Counted from the stretch's first letter, positions 1-9,698 are shown. The stretch: 64,000 nucleotides of DNA from Psychroflexus planctonicus (GCF_014640195.1 NZ_BMGM01000007.1:1-64000); one strand, 5' to 3'. Made by a program: numbers and translations. Notes: generated from the sequence alone by a model not told the origin.

Positions 1-93
1 GGAGTAAAAACGATTGATTAAATCTGATGTATAACCAACATAGGTTTTGTCAAAGTTCCCAGAATATAATATGTAAACTACAAATTGTTCCAT
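1..93 (-). CDS. GIY-YIG nuclease family protein (N-terminal part only)
   Basis: Only the first 31 codons are inside the window; the gene continues past position 1. Translation from the ATG at 93-91 gives the opening of a GIY-YIG domain: the first motif reads V-Y-I (residues 6-8) followed by L-Y-S, and the second motif Y-V-G-Y-T lies at residues 19-23. This layout is typical of small (about 80-100 residue) stand-alone GIY-YIG proteins that are frequent in Bacteroidetes. Their cellular role is mostly unknown, although the fold is that of an endonuclease. The start codon follows directly on the T-tract of the tRNA terminator, with no visible ribosome binding site. The catalytic Arg and Glu expected further on cannot be checked here. 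Confidence 0.72.
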   Translation of the reverse strand, partial: MEQFVVYILYSGNFDKTYVGYTSDLINRFYS

Positions 94-117
94 AAAAAAA
101 GCCCCAATGTGGGGCTT
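94..117 (-). terminator. Rho-independent terminator of the tRNA-fMet transcript
   Basis: On the minus strand a 7-bp GC-rich stem (AAGCCCC/GGGGCTT with a 5-nt loop) is followed by a run of seven T. It lies a few bases after the 3' end of the tRNA and directly before the GIY-YIG start codon. Confidence 0.8.
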
Positions 118-123
118 AATTAG

Positions 124-196
<73 letters not shown>

Positions 197-228
197 ATAT
201 ATTTTAATACCTTTATTTCAAAATTTTT

Positions 229-290
229 GGAACCTGTGTCCGCCTGAGGCGGATATGAGCCCGACGAGCTACCTACTGCTCTATCCCGCG
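229..290 (-). pseudogene. Truncated tandem copy of the initiator tRNA (copy 2)
   Basis: Positions 255-290 are identical over 36 nt to the 5' half of the intact tRNA (161-196), from C1 through the anticodon. Beyond that the 3' strand of the anticodon stem is replaced by a small inverted repeat (tccgcctgaggcgga at 239-253), followed by a remnant resembling the T loop (gaacc). No 3' acceptor strand or complete T arm exists, so it cannot form a tRNA. Confidence 0.85.
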
Positions 291-323
291 ATATATATTT
301 TTAATATCTTATTTCAAACTTTT

Positions 324-386
324 TCGAACTTGTGTCCGCCTAAGGCGGATATGAGCCCGATGAGCTACCTAATGCTCTATCCCGCG
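324..386 (-). pseudogene. Truncated tandem copy of the initiator tRNA (copy 3)
   Basis: Same organisation as the neighbouring copy: 351-386 matches the 5' half of the tRNA with two substitutions, then an inverted repeat (tccgcctaaggcgga at 335-349) and a T-loop-like remnant. The three units are spaced 94 and 96 bp apart, so this is a tandem array of one intact and two decayed units. This is the copy closest to the promoter. Confidence 0.82.
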
Positions 387-396
387 ATTTGGATTG

Positions 397-426
397 CAAA
401 TATACAACTAAATATCAATCTGCAAA
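397..426 (-). promoter_or_regulatory. Promoter of the tRNA-fMet locus
   Basis: On the minus strand TTTG (426-423), an 18-bp spacer and TATATTTG (404-397) match the Bacteroidetes sigma-A consensus (TTTG-N19-TAnnTTTG). Transcription would begin at about 390, at the edge of the most distal tRNA half copy. No comparable -7 box lies directly before the intact tRNA. Confidence 0.65.
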
Positions 427-442
427 AATATTTCTTGGAAAA

Positions 443-625
443 TTATTGTTCAATGGAATCGGCTTGAAAACCAGCGATTTCGCCTGCTTCAACCGTAACG
501 GTGAACTGAATTGGATTGCAACACACTTCGCAGTCTTCAATAAATGATTGATTACTAATGGATACATCCACTAAAATGCTGACTTCTTCCCAACAATATG
601 GACATTGAAAAAAGTGTTCGTTCAT
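443..625 (-). CDS. CPXCG-motif cysteine-rich zinc-ribbon protein
   Basis: A 60-residue protein with a C-P-Y-C pair at residues 8-11 and an E-D-C-E-V-C-C segment near residues 30-36. This spacing is characteristic of the small CPXCG-related cysteine-rich family, which probably binds one zinc ion; no function is established. The first pair is CPYCW rather than the usual CPxCG, so the glycine has changed. The ATG lies one base after the tolC stop codon, so it is likely the last gene of the efflux operon transcript, though no functional link to efflux is known. Confidence 0.75.
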   Translation of the reverse strand: MNEHFFQCPYCWEEVSILVDVSISNQSFIEDCEVCCNPIQFTVTVEAGEIAGFQADSIEQ

Positions 626-626
626 T

Positions 627-1973
627 TTAAAATTCTGTATTTAAGAGTTGTCCTGTCAGCTGCAACAATTGTACTTCGGCTAATTTAGCATCGTATTTGG
701 CTAAATTGTAGCTGGTTTGGGCATTCAATAAGTTCAATTGTGCTTGCCTAAATTCTACTGAATTGATTTGACCGAGTTTAAATTGCTCCCGTGTTCGATC
801 GAAATTATTTTCATTCGTAGCTACGTTTTTTTCTTGTAAATTATAAATATACAAACGATTTTTATAATTTTCAAAGGCATTCTTAATGTCTCTTGCTACG
901 CTAATCTTGATTTGTTCTTTTTGAAGTTGCTGACTTTCATAAGCTACCTTAGCATTTTGAATGCGCACTGAAGTCTGACCGCCATCAAATAAATTCCAGC
1001 TTAAACTAACGCCAGCGGAATAGCCTTTTGTAGTTTGCACCGATCCAGGAAAGAAAGGCGATTCTGGACTGATGTTTCTGTTCCAACCGTAAGAGCCAAA
1101 TAAATCTAATCTTGGTAAATATCCCGTAAAACTCAACTTTCGGTCATATTCAGAAATCAGTAAATTTTCTTTTATTTGCCGAATAGAAACATTGTTGTCT
1201 TCCGCTTCATCTATAAAGTTTTCAATTTCTAAAATGGGTATGAAATTCACCGTTGTGTCTACTACAAATTCAGCTGAAAGTTCTTCGTTTAAAACCACTG
1301 ATAAATCGCGTTTGATGTTGTCTAAATTTTGCTTTTCGTTGATTAAATTGATGCTATCATTGGCTACATCTACTTCAGCATTCAGCACTGCTAGCTTATT
1401 GATTTGCCCATAATTAAATTGATATTCAACACGCTGCAAACGTTCTCTTGAAAGAGACAAGGTGTTTTCAAGCACTTCCACATTTTTGAATCTTCTCGCC
1501 AATTCGTAATACACACTAAACATTTGTGTTAAGGTATTTTCAATGGTTTCGCGGGCTTCTAATTGAGATAAATTATGTTCTAACTTAAGTTGTTCATAAT
1601 TGTAAATCCTACCCATTCCATCAAAAAGGGTATAATTCAAATCTAAACTAGCGTTGTAGCGTTGCGTTTCTAAATCGTTTTGGTCAAGCGGGTCACGACC
1701 TTCTATTTCTGCAAGTCGATCTTGTAAACTAAAATCCCAACCCATGTTGGTGCTCAATGACGGCAAGTAACCCGAATTAAGGATCCCTGTGTTGTTTTCT
1801 GCTATTTCAACATCGTTTTCCGCAATTTTAATCCCATAGTTGTTATCTAAAACCGACTTTACTGCTTCAGACTTGGTGAGCACTTCTTGTGCATGTCCTT
1901 TCCAACTAAAAACAAGCAAGAAGCTGAAAACTAAATAAAAAGCGCTTTTTCTATTCATAATGTGCTTCTTCAT
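627..1973 (-). CDS. TolC-family outer-membrane efflux protein
   Basis: A 448-residue protein with an N-terminal signal peptide ending near A-Q at residues 28-29 and two internally similar halves of long amphipathic helices (OEP repeats), typical in length for TolC/OprM proteins. It should trimerise into the outer-membrane barrel and periplasmic tunnel of the RND pump encoded just upstream. Its start overlaps the 3' end of the RND gene: ATG at 1973 is used here, but an ATG five codons later (1958) begins a cleaner signal peptide. Substrate cannot be told from sequence. Confidence 0.9.
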   Translation of the reverse strand: MKKHIMNRKSAFYLVFSFLLVFSWKGHAQEVLTKSEAVKSVLDNNYGIKIAENDVEIAENNTGILNSGYLPSLSTNMGWDFSLQDRLAEIEGRDPLDQNDLETQRYNASLDLNYTLFDGMGRIYNYEQLKLEHNLSQLEARETIENTLTQMFSVYYELARRFKNVEVLENTLSLSRERLQRVEYQFNYGQINKLAVLNAEVDVANDSINLINEKQNLDNIKRDLSVVLNEELSAEFVVDTTVNFIPILEIENFIDEAEDNNVSIRQIKENLLISEYDRKLSFTGYLPRLDLFGSYGWNRNISPESPFFPGSVQTTKGYSAGVSLSWNLFDGGQTSVRIQNAKVAYESQQLQKEQIKISVARDIKNAFENYKNRLYIYNLQEKNVATNENNFDRTREQFKLGQINSVEFRQAQLNLLNAQTSYNLAKYDAKLAEVQLLQLTGQLLNTEF

Positions 1974-4900
1974 TTTTTTCTTTTATTGCTCTTTCCACTT
2001 CTTCTGGGTGAATTTTTCTACCGGTTGCTAACCATTTTACATTCACTTTTAAAGAATTGCTCAATGACAAAAAGATTGGTAGTAAAATAAGGGTTAAAAT
2101 GGTAGCAATCCCAATTCCATAGGCGATGGAAATGGCCATAGGAATTAAAAATTGAGCTTGTCTACTCTGTTCAAAAATCAAAGGAGCTAAACCTGAAATG
2201 GTGGTTAATGAAGTTAAAAATATAGCTCTAAATCTCGATTTTCCAGCTTCATAAAGTGCATCATTGAACTTTAAGCCTTCTCGCAAATTGTTGTTGAATC
2301 TACCGATCAATACCAAACCATCATTTACCATAATTCCGATTAAAGCAATTATTCCTAAAAGGGATAAAATATTAATGGGAAAACCATGAATATAATGCCC
2401 CCAAGCTACTCCAACCAAACTAAATGGAATGAGTAAAATAAGCATTATGGGCTGACTAAAACTTCTGAAAGTGAAGGCGATAACCACAAAAATCAGAAAT
2501 ATTATGACGGGAAATGTAGCTTTAGCTGAATCGATGGTTTTTCCTGCTTCTCGATTTTGACCTTCGTAAACCACGGACAAAGTAGGATTTTCATTCAAAA
2601 TCGATGGAATGACATCAGTTTGTATTTCGGTAAGAATTTCAGTAGAACTATCGTTGGGGTTTTCTAAATCGGCATCGACTCTGATTTCGCGTTTTCCGTT
2701 TAAGTAACTGATGGATTCTGTACCGCGAATAATTTGGTAGGAAGCGATTTCACTAAAAGGAACTTTTCCGCCAGAAGCGGTGTTGATACGAAATTCATCT
2801 AATTTAGAAATGGAAGAACGGTTTTCGAAATCGTAGCGAACCCAAACGCGTATTTCGTCTTTTCCACGCTGAAAACGTTGTGCTTCCCGACCAAAAAAGG
2901 CATTACGCACTTGGCGCATTACTTCACCTAAATCTAAACCCAATGCGTAGGCACTTGGCTTCAAATTGATTTCAATTTCTTTGATTCCTTTGGGGTCGTT
3001 ATCGGTTACGTCTTTTAATTGGTTGTTGTCTTCCATCCACGACTTCAACTTATTCTTCGCATTTTGTAATTCTTCGATGTTATTTCCTAACAAGGAAACC
3101 GAAATGGGCGAACCCCCAAAATTACTTCCCGAGCCAAAAGTGATGCTCTCTACTCCGTAAATGGGTCCTGTTTCCTCTCGAATGGCGTTGGTGATTTCAG
3201 CAGAAGAAAAATCACGGTCTTCTCCTGGCAATAAGTTTACTTGTACAGAAGCTTTGTTGTTACCAGGTCCAACGCGTTTTACCGTGTTTTCAATAACTTG
3301 TAAATTATTGCTTTGTTTTTTTGAATATGCTTCATTTACTCGCCATGCGGCTTCTTCAACAATTGAAATAATGGAATCGGTTTGGGCTGGATTTACCCCT
3401 TCGGTCATTAACAAATTGACATCTACCCGATCGCTGGCTACACTCGGAAAAAAGGTGACTTTTACAATATTTCCAGCAACTGCACCAATGGTCAATGCCA
3501 AAGCAGCAAATATGATGGACAATGAAAAAATTCGATTATGAAGTGCGAATTTTAAGATGGGAGCGTAGGATTTATCGCGTAAGAAACCCATGATTTTATC
3601 ACCGAATTCATTGATGTTTTTCATTTTGGCGAAAAACTTTCCGATCAATGTTTTTTTCTGCTTCCCGATTTTCTTTGGCTTGATTGCTCTGGAATGCGCA
3701 ATGTGCGCTGGTAAAATGATGAATGCTTCAATTAAAGAAATAGTTAACGTTAGCAAGACAACTATGGAAACCTGACTGAAAAATTCGCCTATTCTTCCTT
3801 CTAAAAAGAAAAAAGTAGCAAAGGCTAAAATAGTAGTTAAAATGGCTGATGTAATGGGTGGAATTACTTCCAAAGTACCATCTATGGCAGCTCGAATTGG
3901 GGGTTTTCCGTTTTCGTAATGCTGGTATATGTTTTCAGCTATGACAATTCCATCGTCTACCAAAATACCGATTACAATAATCATGGCAAATAAGGAAAGT
4001 ACGTTGATGGTAACACCAAAAAGATTGGCAAAGATGAACATTCCTAAGAACGACAAGGGCAAACCTAACGAAACCCACAGTGCCAGCCTGATGTTTAAGA
4101 AAATGGAAAGAAAAGTAAGCACCAATAAAATTCCCACCGCCGCATTTTCTAACAACAGCTGTGTACGCTGTTCTAAGGTAATGGAAGAATCGCTAACTAC
4201 ATTTAATTGAACATTGTTATTAGCAGCATTAAATTCTTCAATATACTCTTTGATATTGCTTGCAGTGGAAAGTAAATCTTCTGAATTGGTGTTGCTGATT
4301 ACCAAGTTTACCGCTGCGTTTCCATTAAAAAATAAGGCGTTTGGCGTTTCTTCGAAGCGATCTCTTACCGTTCCGACATCGCTCAATCGAATGGGTGAAC
4401 CGCCAGTTGTAGTTTTGATGATGACTTTATTGAGTTCATCAGCATAATAACTTCGAGTGTTGGCGCGAATTAAATAATCTTCTGCGTCGGTTTTGATGGT
4501 GCCACCGGTTGAAAGTAAGTTAGAGCCACTCACCCTTTGCGCAACTTCATCGAAAGTTAAATCGTAGGCCAAAAGTGCATCTTGACTTAAAGCGATTTCA
4601 ATTTCTTCGTTGGGAAAACCGCGGATTTCAATTTGAGAAATTCCGTCAATCATGCGCAAATCAGATTCAATTTTATAGCTGATGTCCTTCAAAGTTTTCA
4701 AAGGAACACTTTCACCAGAAAGCGAAAATTCTATGGTTTGCCTTACATTTTCGGTTTTGGCAACCACCAAAGGTTCCATGCCTACAGGAAAATTGGGCAC
4801 TCGGTCTACCGCATTTTTCACTTCGGTAAGCATGACGTCGATGTTTTCGCCGTCTTCAATTTCAACAGTAATGGAACCGCCACTTTCGCGAGCCACAGCT

Positions 4901-5145
4901 GTTGTTCTATCGATGCCTTCTAAACCTTTTAAGTTGTCTTCAATTTTAAGGATAATGCCTTCTTCAATTTCTTCTGGAGACGAACCTGGATAAGTGATGT
5001 TTACATTGATTATTTTGGATTCCTGAAGCGGAAAAAAAGATGACTTTAAACTGAAAATCCCTACAAATCCAAAAATGACAAATGCAAGAATAATGACATT
5101 TACGGCCACTTCATATTTTATAAAATAGGTAATGAGTTTTCTCAA
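1951..5145 (-). CDS. RND efflux transporter permease (AcrB/HAE-like)
   Basis: A 1064-residue inner-membrane proton/drug antiporter. Membrane segments sit at about 13-32, 334-354, 358-378, 385-406 and a matching second set in the C-terminal half, separated by two large periplasmic loops. The TM4 proton-relay pair is visible as D397-D398 (motif ILVDDGIVIAEN); the equivalent segment in the second half reads IMVNDGLVL. The ORF has no ATG: the only sensible start is the TTG at 5145, six bases after the adaptor stop and with an in-frame stop just upstream. It is flanked by its adaptor and its TolC partner. The substrate is unknown. Confidence 0.93.
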   Translation of the reverse strand: MRKLITYFIKYEVAVNVIILAFVIFGFVGIFSLKSSFFPLQESKIINVNITYPGSSPEEIEEGIILKIEDNLKGLEGIDRTTAVARESGGSITVEIEDGENIDVMLTEVKNAVDRVPNFPVGMEPLVVAKTENVRQTIEFSLSGESVPLKTLKDISYKIESDLRMIDGISQIEIRGFPNEEIEIALSQDALLAYDLTFDEVAQRVSGSNLLSTGGTIKTDAEDYLIRANTRSYYADELNKVIIKTTTGGSPIRLSDVGTVRDRFEETPNALFFNGNAAVNLVISNTNSEDLLSTASNIKEYIEEFNAANNNVQLNVVSDSSITLEQRTQLLLENAAVGILLVLTFLSIFLNIRLALWVSLGLPLSFLGMFIFANLFGVTINVLSLFAMIIVIGILVDDGIVIAENIYQHYENGKPPIRAAIDGTLEVIPPITSAILTTILAFATFFFLEGRIGEFFSQVSIVVLLTLTISLIEAFIILPAHIAHSRAIKPKKIGKQKKTLIGKFFAKMKNINEFGDKIMGFLRDKSYAPILKFALHNRIFSLSIIFAALALTIGAVAGNIVKVTFFPSVASDRVDVNLLMTEGVNPAQTDSIISIVEEAAWRVNEAYSKKQSNNLQVIENTVKRVGPGNNKASVQVNLLPGEDRDFSSAEITNAIREETGPIYGVESITFGSGSNFGGSPISVSLLGNNIEELQNAKNKLKSWMEDNNQLKDVTDNDPKGIKEIEINLKPSAYALGLDLGEVMRQVRNAFFGREAQRFQRGKDEIRVWVRYDFENRSSISKLDEFRINTASGGKVPFSEIASYQIIRGTESISYLNGKREIRVDADLENPNDSSTEILTEIQTDVIPSILNENPTLSVVYEGQNREAGKTIDSAKATFPVIIFLIFVVIAFTFRSFSQPIMLILLIPFSLVGVAWGHYIHGFPINILSLLGIIALIGIMVNDGLVLIGRFNNNLREGLKFNDALYEAGKSRFRAIFLTSLTTISGLAPLIFEQSRQAQFLIPMAISIAYGIGIATILTLILLPIFLSLSNSLKVNVKWLATGRKIHPEEVERAIKEKNEEAHYE

Positions 5146-5151
5146 GGCAGT

Positions 5152-6261
5152 TTAGTTTTTGTTGAGCTTGACTAACATTCCTGAATAGGCACTGGATAAG
5201 TTAGACGTCATAATTACATCGCCATTATCAAGCCCTTTTACAACGGCTGTATTCGCATCGAAATGCAAAGGCTGAACTTTTTTTAATGCTAAAATTGAAT
5301 CTTTCACCACAAAAACTTCGTTGGTGTTATTGATTAACGAGCGATTCAACTCAAATGCGTTTTGAATGGTTTGCCCTTTTATGGTGGCTTCTAAGTACAT
5401 GCCTTCATTTAGGTTTTCATCTTCCACATTTACAAACACTTGAATGGTTTGAGAATTTGGATCTACCTGACTGTTGATTCGGCTTACTACTCCGCTCGTA
5501 TGTTGCACATTGTCCAGTGCTTTCAAATTAACGCTATCGCCCACATGAATGTATTTGATAAAGTCTTTTTGAAGGGCAATTTCCAATTCCATCACTTCGG
5601 GGTCAATAAATTCTCCTAAGCGTTGGCCGGGTCTTACCAAAGTTCCTGGAGTAATGTCTGCTTCGGTTAAAATACCTGTAAAAGGTGCACGAATGTTGAA
5701 TTTAGCCAGACGAACTTCTAAGTTTTTGATGTTATAATACGAAGTTAAAATCCCCCTACCACTAATAAAGTAATTGAAAGATTCTGATTGTATTTCGGGT
5801 AACTTCGGTAAATCTTTTTCAACTGAAAGTGAATTTAGGTAATCCTGCCATGCTTTATATTGTTCAGGATAATCTATTCTTAAATCAGGCATCAAGGAAA
5901 CCAACAAATTGATAAATTCACTTTTGGTGGATTTTAAGCTGGCTAAAAATTCTTCGCTATTGATATTGACCAAAACTTCGTTAGCTCGGTATTCCTGTCC
6001 AGGACGAAACAGTTTTTTTGAAGGCTTAAAAACGCCTTGCACTTCACTAAAAATTTCAAACTTGGTTAGCGCGGTTAAGCTTCCATTGGTTTTGATTTCA
6101 ACAAGGATATCTTTGTTCTCAACTGTTTTTACTGAAATAGGTTTTGCAATGTCTACTTTTTCATTGACTTCCTTTACATTGCTTTTCACCAAATATATAG
6201 CACCAAAAATGGAAAGTGCAATGATGATTAACCCAATAATGGCAAGTATAACTTTTCTCAT
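5152..6261 (-). CDS. HlyD/AcrA-type periplasmic adaptor of the RND pump
   Basis: A 369-residue membrane fusion protein with one N-terminal membrane anchor (residues 4-25), a split lipoyl/barrel-sandwich domain whose second half is marked by RAPFTGIL at 191-198, and a following beta-barrel with a glycine-rich turn (TPGTLVRPGQ). There is no lipobox cysteine, so the anchor is a transmembrane helix. The helical hairpin between the lipoyl halves is short and proline-containing. First gene of the three-gene efflux operon, six bases before the RND permease. Confidence 0.92.
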   Translation of the reverse strand: MRKVILAIIGLIIIALSIFGAIYLVKSNVKEVNEKVDIAKPISVKTVENKDILVEIKTNGSLTALTKFEIFSEVQGVFKPSKKLFRPGQEYRANEVLVNINSEEFLASLKSTKSEFINLLVSLMPDLRIDYPEQYKAWQDYLNSLSVEKDLPKLPEIQSESFNYFISGRGILTSYYNIKNLEVRLAKFNIRAPFTGILTEADITPGTLVRPGQRLGEFIDPEVMELEIALQKDFIKYIHVGDSVNLKALDNVQHTSGVVSRINSQVDPNSQTIQVFVNVEDENLNEGMYLEATIKGQTIQNAFELNRSLINNTNEVFVVKDSILALKKVQPLHFDANTAVVKGLDNGDVIMTSNLSSAYSGMLVKLNKN

Positions 6262-6282
6262 GAATAATTTAATTTGAATGGG

Positions 6283-8214
6283 TTAGTAAACGGAAACTTT
6301 TTCAAGATTTATCTGTACTTCTTCCCAATCTTCCATTAGCTTAGACAGTCTTTTTTTCTTTTGGTTGTATGTGTCGAAAAAGTTTTCCTGAGCTATGGTT
6401 TTTTCGTAATTTACTTGCAATTCAACATCCGTTTTTTTGATTTCCTTCTCCAATTGACTTATTTCGGCTTCAATTTTAGAAAGTCTGTTTTTCAATGATT
6501 TTTGTTTCTTTTGGTCTTCGTAAGATTGTTGCTTCTTTTCAGGAGCATTCTCAGTTTGTTTTTCATTGGAAGCCGAAGGAGTAGATTTTTCAACTTGACG
6601 CATATCGCCTAGTTTTCGTTCTTTCAAATAATCGTCTATTCCACCTAAAAATTCTTTCAACTCATGGTTTCTGAATTCAAAAACACGGTCTGCTAAACCT
6701 TGTAAGAAATCTCGGTCGTGAGAAACTAAAATCAGCGTTCCTTCAAAATTATTCAATGCACTTTTCAGCACATTTTTAGACTGAATGTCCAGGTGATTAG
6801 TAGGCTCATCCATTACCAACACATTAAATGGGCTGAGCAACATTTTGGCTAATGCCAGTCGGTTTCTTTCGCCACCGGAAAGTACTTTTACGTATTTTCC
6901 AACGTCATCTCCACGGAATAAAAACGAACCTAAAATGTCTCGTACTTTGCTTCGGTTAGTCTCATTGGCAGCATCAATCATGGTATCTAAAACGGTTTTA
7001 TTTCCATCTAAATATTCCGCTTGATTTTGTGCGAAATAGCCAATTTGCACGTTGTGACCCAGTTTCAATTGGCCTTGGTGTTCAATTTCGCCGATAATAA
7101 TTTTAGCTAAGGTGGTTTTTCCTTGACCATTTTGCCCAACAAAAGCCAGTTTAGTTCCGCGTTCAATCATAAAATTGAAGTTGTTCAAAACGGTTTTATC
7201 GCCGTAGGTTTTGGATACTTTTTCAGCTTCAACAATTACTTTCCCTGGATTTACCGAAATCGGAAATTTTATGTTCATGCTAGCATTGTCTTCTTGGTCT
7301 ACTTCAATGCGATCGATTTTGTCCAGTTTTTTAATCAATGATTGAGCCATGGTAGCTTTTGATGCTTTAGCTCTAAATTTTTCGATTAATTTCTCGGTTT
7401 GGTCAATTTCCTTCTGTTGATTTTTTTGTGCCGAAAGTTGTTGCTCCATCAGCTCTTTTCGAAGCACCTTAAAATCAGAATAATTTTTAGGATAATCGTA
7501 AATTCTACCTAAGGAAATTTCAATGGTACGGTTGGTCACTTCGTCTAAAAACATTTTGTCGTGCGAAACAATTACTACACAACCGGCGTAATTGGTTAAG
7601 AAACCTTCCAACCATATAATACTTTCGATATCCAAGTGGTTAGTGGGCTCATCCAAAAGCAAAATATCGTTGTTTTGAAGTAATAGTTTCGCCAATTCAA
7701 TCCGCATACGCCATCCACCAGAAAAGGTGTCGGTTACTTTGTTGAAATCACTTTCTAAAAAACCTAAACCTTTCAATACACGCTCTGCACTTCCTTTGTA
7801 GTTGTAACCACCAAGAAATTCGTATTGAGTTTGCTTTTCGCTCAAATCGATCATTAGTTGATGATAAGAATCACTCTCATAATCAGTTCGGTCTGCCAAT
7901 TGTTGATTAATTTCTGCTAATTCTGCTTCTAATTGTTTGATTTCATAAAAAGCCTGATGTGCTTCTTCAATCACCGTTCGTCCTTCTTCAAAGTCGATAT
8001 CCTGTTTCAGAAATCCGATTCGAATGCCTTTTTCTTTAGCGATTTCACCAGTATCCTTTTGCATTTCTCCAGAAATAATCTTCAGCATAGTAGACTTCCC
8101 TGCCCCATTTTTGCCCACCAGACCAATTCGATCACCAGCAGACAATTTAAAGCTAATGTCTTTGAACAAGTACTCTCCAGAAAAGGAAACCGACAAATTA
8201 TTTATATGTATCAT
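6283..8214 (-). CDS. ABC-F family ATP-binding protein (Uup/EttA-like)
   Basis: A 643-residue soluble protein with two ABC ATPase domains and no membrane domain. Domain 1: Walker A GKNGAGKST at 34-42, signature FSGGW and Walker B LLLDEPTNHLD. Domain 2: GQNGQGKTT, LSGGE and VMDEPTNHLD. The two are joined by a charged interdomain linker, and the C-terminus carries a lysine/glutamate-rich coiled coil (about 545-635) like that of Uup. ABC-F proteins act on ribosomes (translation factor or antibiotic resistance); which subgroup this is cannot be decided by eye. It lies 21 bp after nothing but its own promoter region, divergent from the DUF983 gene. Confidence 0.9.
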   Translation of the reverse strand: MIHINNLSVSFSGEYLFKDISFKLSAGDRIGLVGKNGAGKSTMLKIISGEMQKDTGEIAKEKGIRIGFLKQDIDFEEGRTVIEEAHQAFYEIKQLEAELAEINQQLADRTDYESDSYHQLMIDLSEKQTQYEFLGGYNYKGSAERVLKGLGFLESDFNKVTDTFSGGWRMRIELAKLLLQNNDILLLDEPTNHLDIESIIWLEGFLTNYAGCVVIVSHDKMFLDEVTNRTIEISLGRIYDYPKNYSDFKVLRKELMEQQLSAQKNQQKEIDQTEKLIEKFRAKASKATMAQSLIKKLDKIDRIEVDQEDNASMNIKFPISVNPGKVIVEAEKVSKTYGDKTVLNNFNFMIERGTKLAFVGQNGQGKTTLAKIIIGEIEHQGQLKLGHNVQIGYFAQNQAEYLDGNKTVLDTMIDAANETNRSKVRDILGSFLFRGDDVGKYVKVLSGGERNRLALAKMLLSPFNVLVMDEPTNHLDIQSKNVLKSALNNFEGTLILVSHDRDFLQGLADRVFEFRNHELKEFLGGIDDYLKERKLGDMRQVEKSTPSASNEKQTENAPEKKQQSYEDQKKQKSLKNRLSKIEAEISQLEKEIKKTDVELQVNYEKTIAQENFFDTYNQKKKRLSKLMEDWEEVQINLEKVSVY

Positions 8215-8278
8215 TAGTTACTGTAAGTTTTTGCAAATATTGCTATTTTTGAATTCTTATTCATTAAATAAAATTAAA

Positions 8279-8662
8279 ATGCTGAAAGGCTCAAAACTCT
8301 ATAGTATTTTCACTGGAACCTGTCCAGTTTGTCAATCTGAAAGTATGTATGTATCATCCAACCCATATAATCTTTCTAAAGCGACCGCGATGAACGAACG
8401 CTGTTCGCATTGCAACACCAAATACAAAATAGAGCCTTCCTTTTTCTATGGAGCCATGTATGTTAGTTATGGATTAGGCGTAGCTATTGCTGTAGCTGCA
8501 TTCATTATAACCTATTCATTTCTATCCTTAGATAAACTGACTGCTTTTTTTGTGATTTTAGGTAGTTTAGTTGTGTTGATGCCCATCAACTTGCGTTTGT
8601 CTAGAAATATTTGGATCAATATGTTTATGAGTTACGACAAAGAAAAAGCTAAAGATGCTTAA
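8279..8662 (+). CDS. DUF983 family membrane protein
   Basis: A 127-residue protein with two zinc-ribbon-like cysteine pairs (CPVC near residue 15 and CSHC near residue 42) followed by two membrane helices (about 58-80 and 86-104). This is the domain order of the DUF983 family, whose function is unknown. The start chosen is the ATG at 8279; the reading frame is open further upstream but that part lies opposite the ABC-F gene. A -7 box TATTTTTG at 8244-8251 supports this start. The 3' end overlaps the convergent oxidoreductase gene by 14 bp. Confidence 0.82.
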   Translation: MLKGSKLYSIFTGTCPVCQSESMYVSSNPYNLSKATAMNERCSHCNTKYKIEPSFFYGAMYVSYGLGVAIAVAAFIITYSFLSLDKLTAFFVILGSLVVLMPINLRLSRNIWINMFMSYDKEKAKDA

Positions 8663-9674
8663 AGCGTTTTATATCGATTTCTTTCTTTAATGGAAGTTGG
8701 TCTTCAAGTTGATTTATCAATTCATTAGCAAGCAAAGGAGCCAATAACAAACCTCGACTTCCCATACCATTGAACACATGTACATTTTTGTATTTGGAAT
8801 GAGTACCGTAAATCGGTTTTTTGTCACTTACCGTAGGTCGAATACCCGCTACTTGGTCAACAATTGTATATTCACTCGTGAGCATCTTATTTAAGTGGAA
8901 TTGCAATTCATCTCTTGCCACGGTCGAAGGTTGATTGTCGAATTCATTCCGGTTGTAGGTAGCGCCATACTTATACAAATCATCTCCTAATGGAATTAAG
9001 AAGTATTTATTTTTCAATATGGCTTTTAGTTGAAGCGATTTCAATTGAATAATCAAGTATTCGCCTTTGTTTCCTTGAATGGATAACTTCTGAAAAAAAG
9101 GATTGTTCACAATACCAAAACCTTCTGAAAAGATAATGTGTTTAGCTTTTAAACCATCATATTCCACATGGTCGGAATGCATATTCAGTTTAGCATAATC
9201 GAATGTAGAAAACACAAATTGTTCAAGTTGCTTTAACCTGTCCATTTCATGATTTACAATTTTTTGAATTGAAATAACCCCACCACCATTAACTTTACTC
9301 ATTTTAAAAGGGGCATGAATTCCATTATAAGCAGAAACAAGTTCCGTGGAAACATACTCCTGATTAATCACATTCGCTAAAGCCAAATGATTGTTCTGCT
9401 CTTCAACCGAATTAAAAATTCGATGAATAGGATATTCCGAGAAAGCGTTTACTTCAAATGAAGCATAAAATTGCTTTGCATAAGGTAAAAATTCATTGAT
9501 GTTCCAAACTAGCTTTCCTGTTTTCAACATCACAGGGTTTACAAGTCCACCTGCTGCAAGTGTCGCTTTTTGGGATGCATCAGAAACGATGATAAAACTC
9601 CTATTCTTATTACTTAATGCTTTTGAAAGTGATAAACCCGAAATTCCAAAACCTACAACAATATAATCTAACAT
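8649..9674 (-). CDS. FAD-dependent oxidoreductase (D-amino acid oxidase/DAO fold)
   Basis: A 341-residue flavoprotein with an N-terminal dinucleotide-binding motif V-V-G-F-G-I-S-G (residues 6-13) and a C-terminal FAD-contacting segment containing FNGMGSRGLLLAP, as in glycine oxidase, ThiO and the oxidase half of MnmC. It lacks a methyltransferase domain, and the substrate is not evident. It follows gldN on the same strand but a hairpin terminator stands between them, so co-transcription is uncertain. Confidence 0.82.
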   Translation of the reverse strand: MLDYIVVGFGISGLSLSKALSNKNRSFIIVSDASQKATLAAGGLVNPVMLKTGKLVWNINEFLPYAKQFYASFEVNAFSEYPIHRIFNSVEEQNNHLALANVINQEYVSTELVSAYNGIHAPFKMSKVNGGGVISIQKIVNHEMDRLKQLEQFVFSTFDYAKLNMHSDHVEYDGLKAKHIIFSEGFGIVNNPFFQKLSIQGNKGEYLIIQLKSLQLKAILKNKYFLIPLGDDLYKYGATYNRNEFDNQPSTVARDELQFHLNKMLTSEYTIVDQVAGIRPTVSDKKPIYGTHSKYKNVHVFNGMGSRGLLLAPLLANELINQLEDQLPLKKEIDIKRFKHL

Positions 9675-9698
9675 AGAATAATTCTTTTTTAAAACACA

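Noticed and set aside
255-467. 70-residue plus-strand ORF with internal repeats
   Set aside because: It is a translation of the complement of the tRNA-fMet half copies; its repeated peptide simply mirrors the tandem tRNA sequence.
2966-4993. Several plus-strand ORFs of 60-126 codons opposite the RND permease
   Set aside because: They lie wholly antisense to a conserved gene, have no recognisable domains and reflect codon bias of the real strand.
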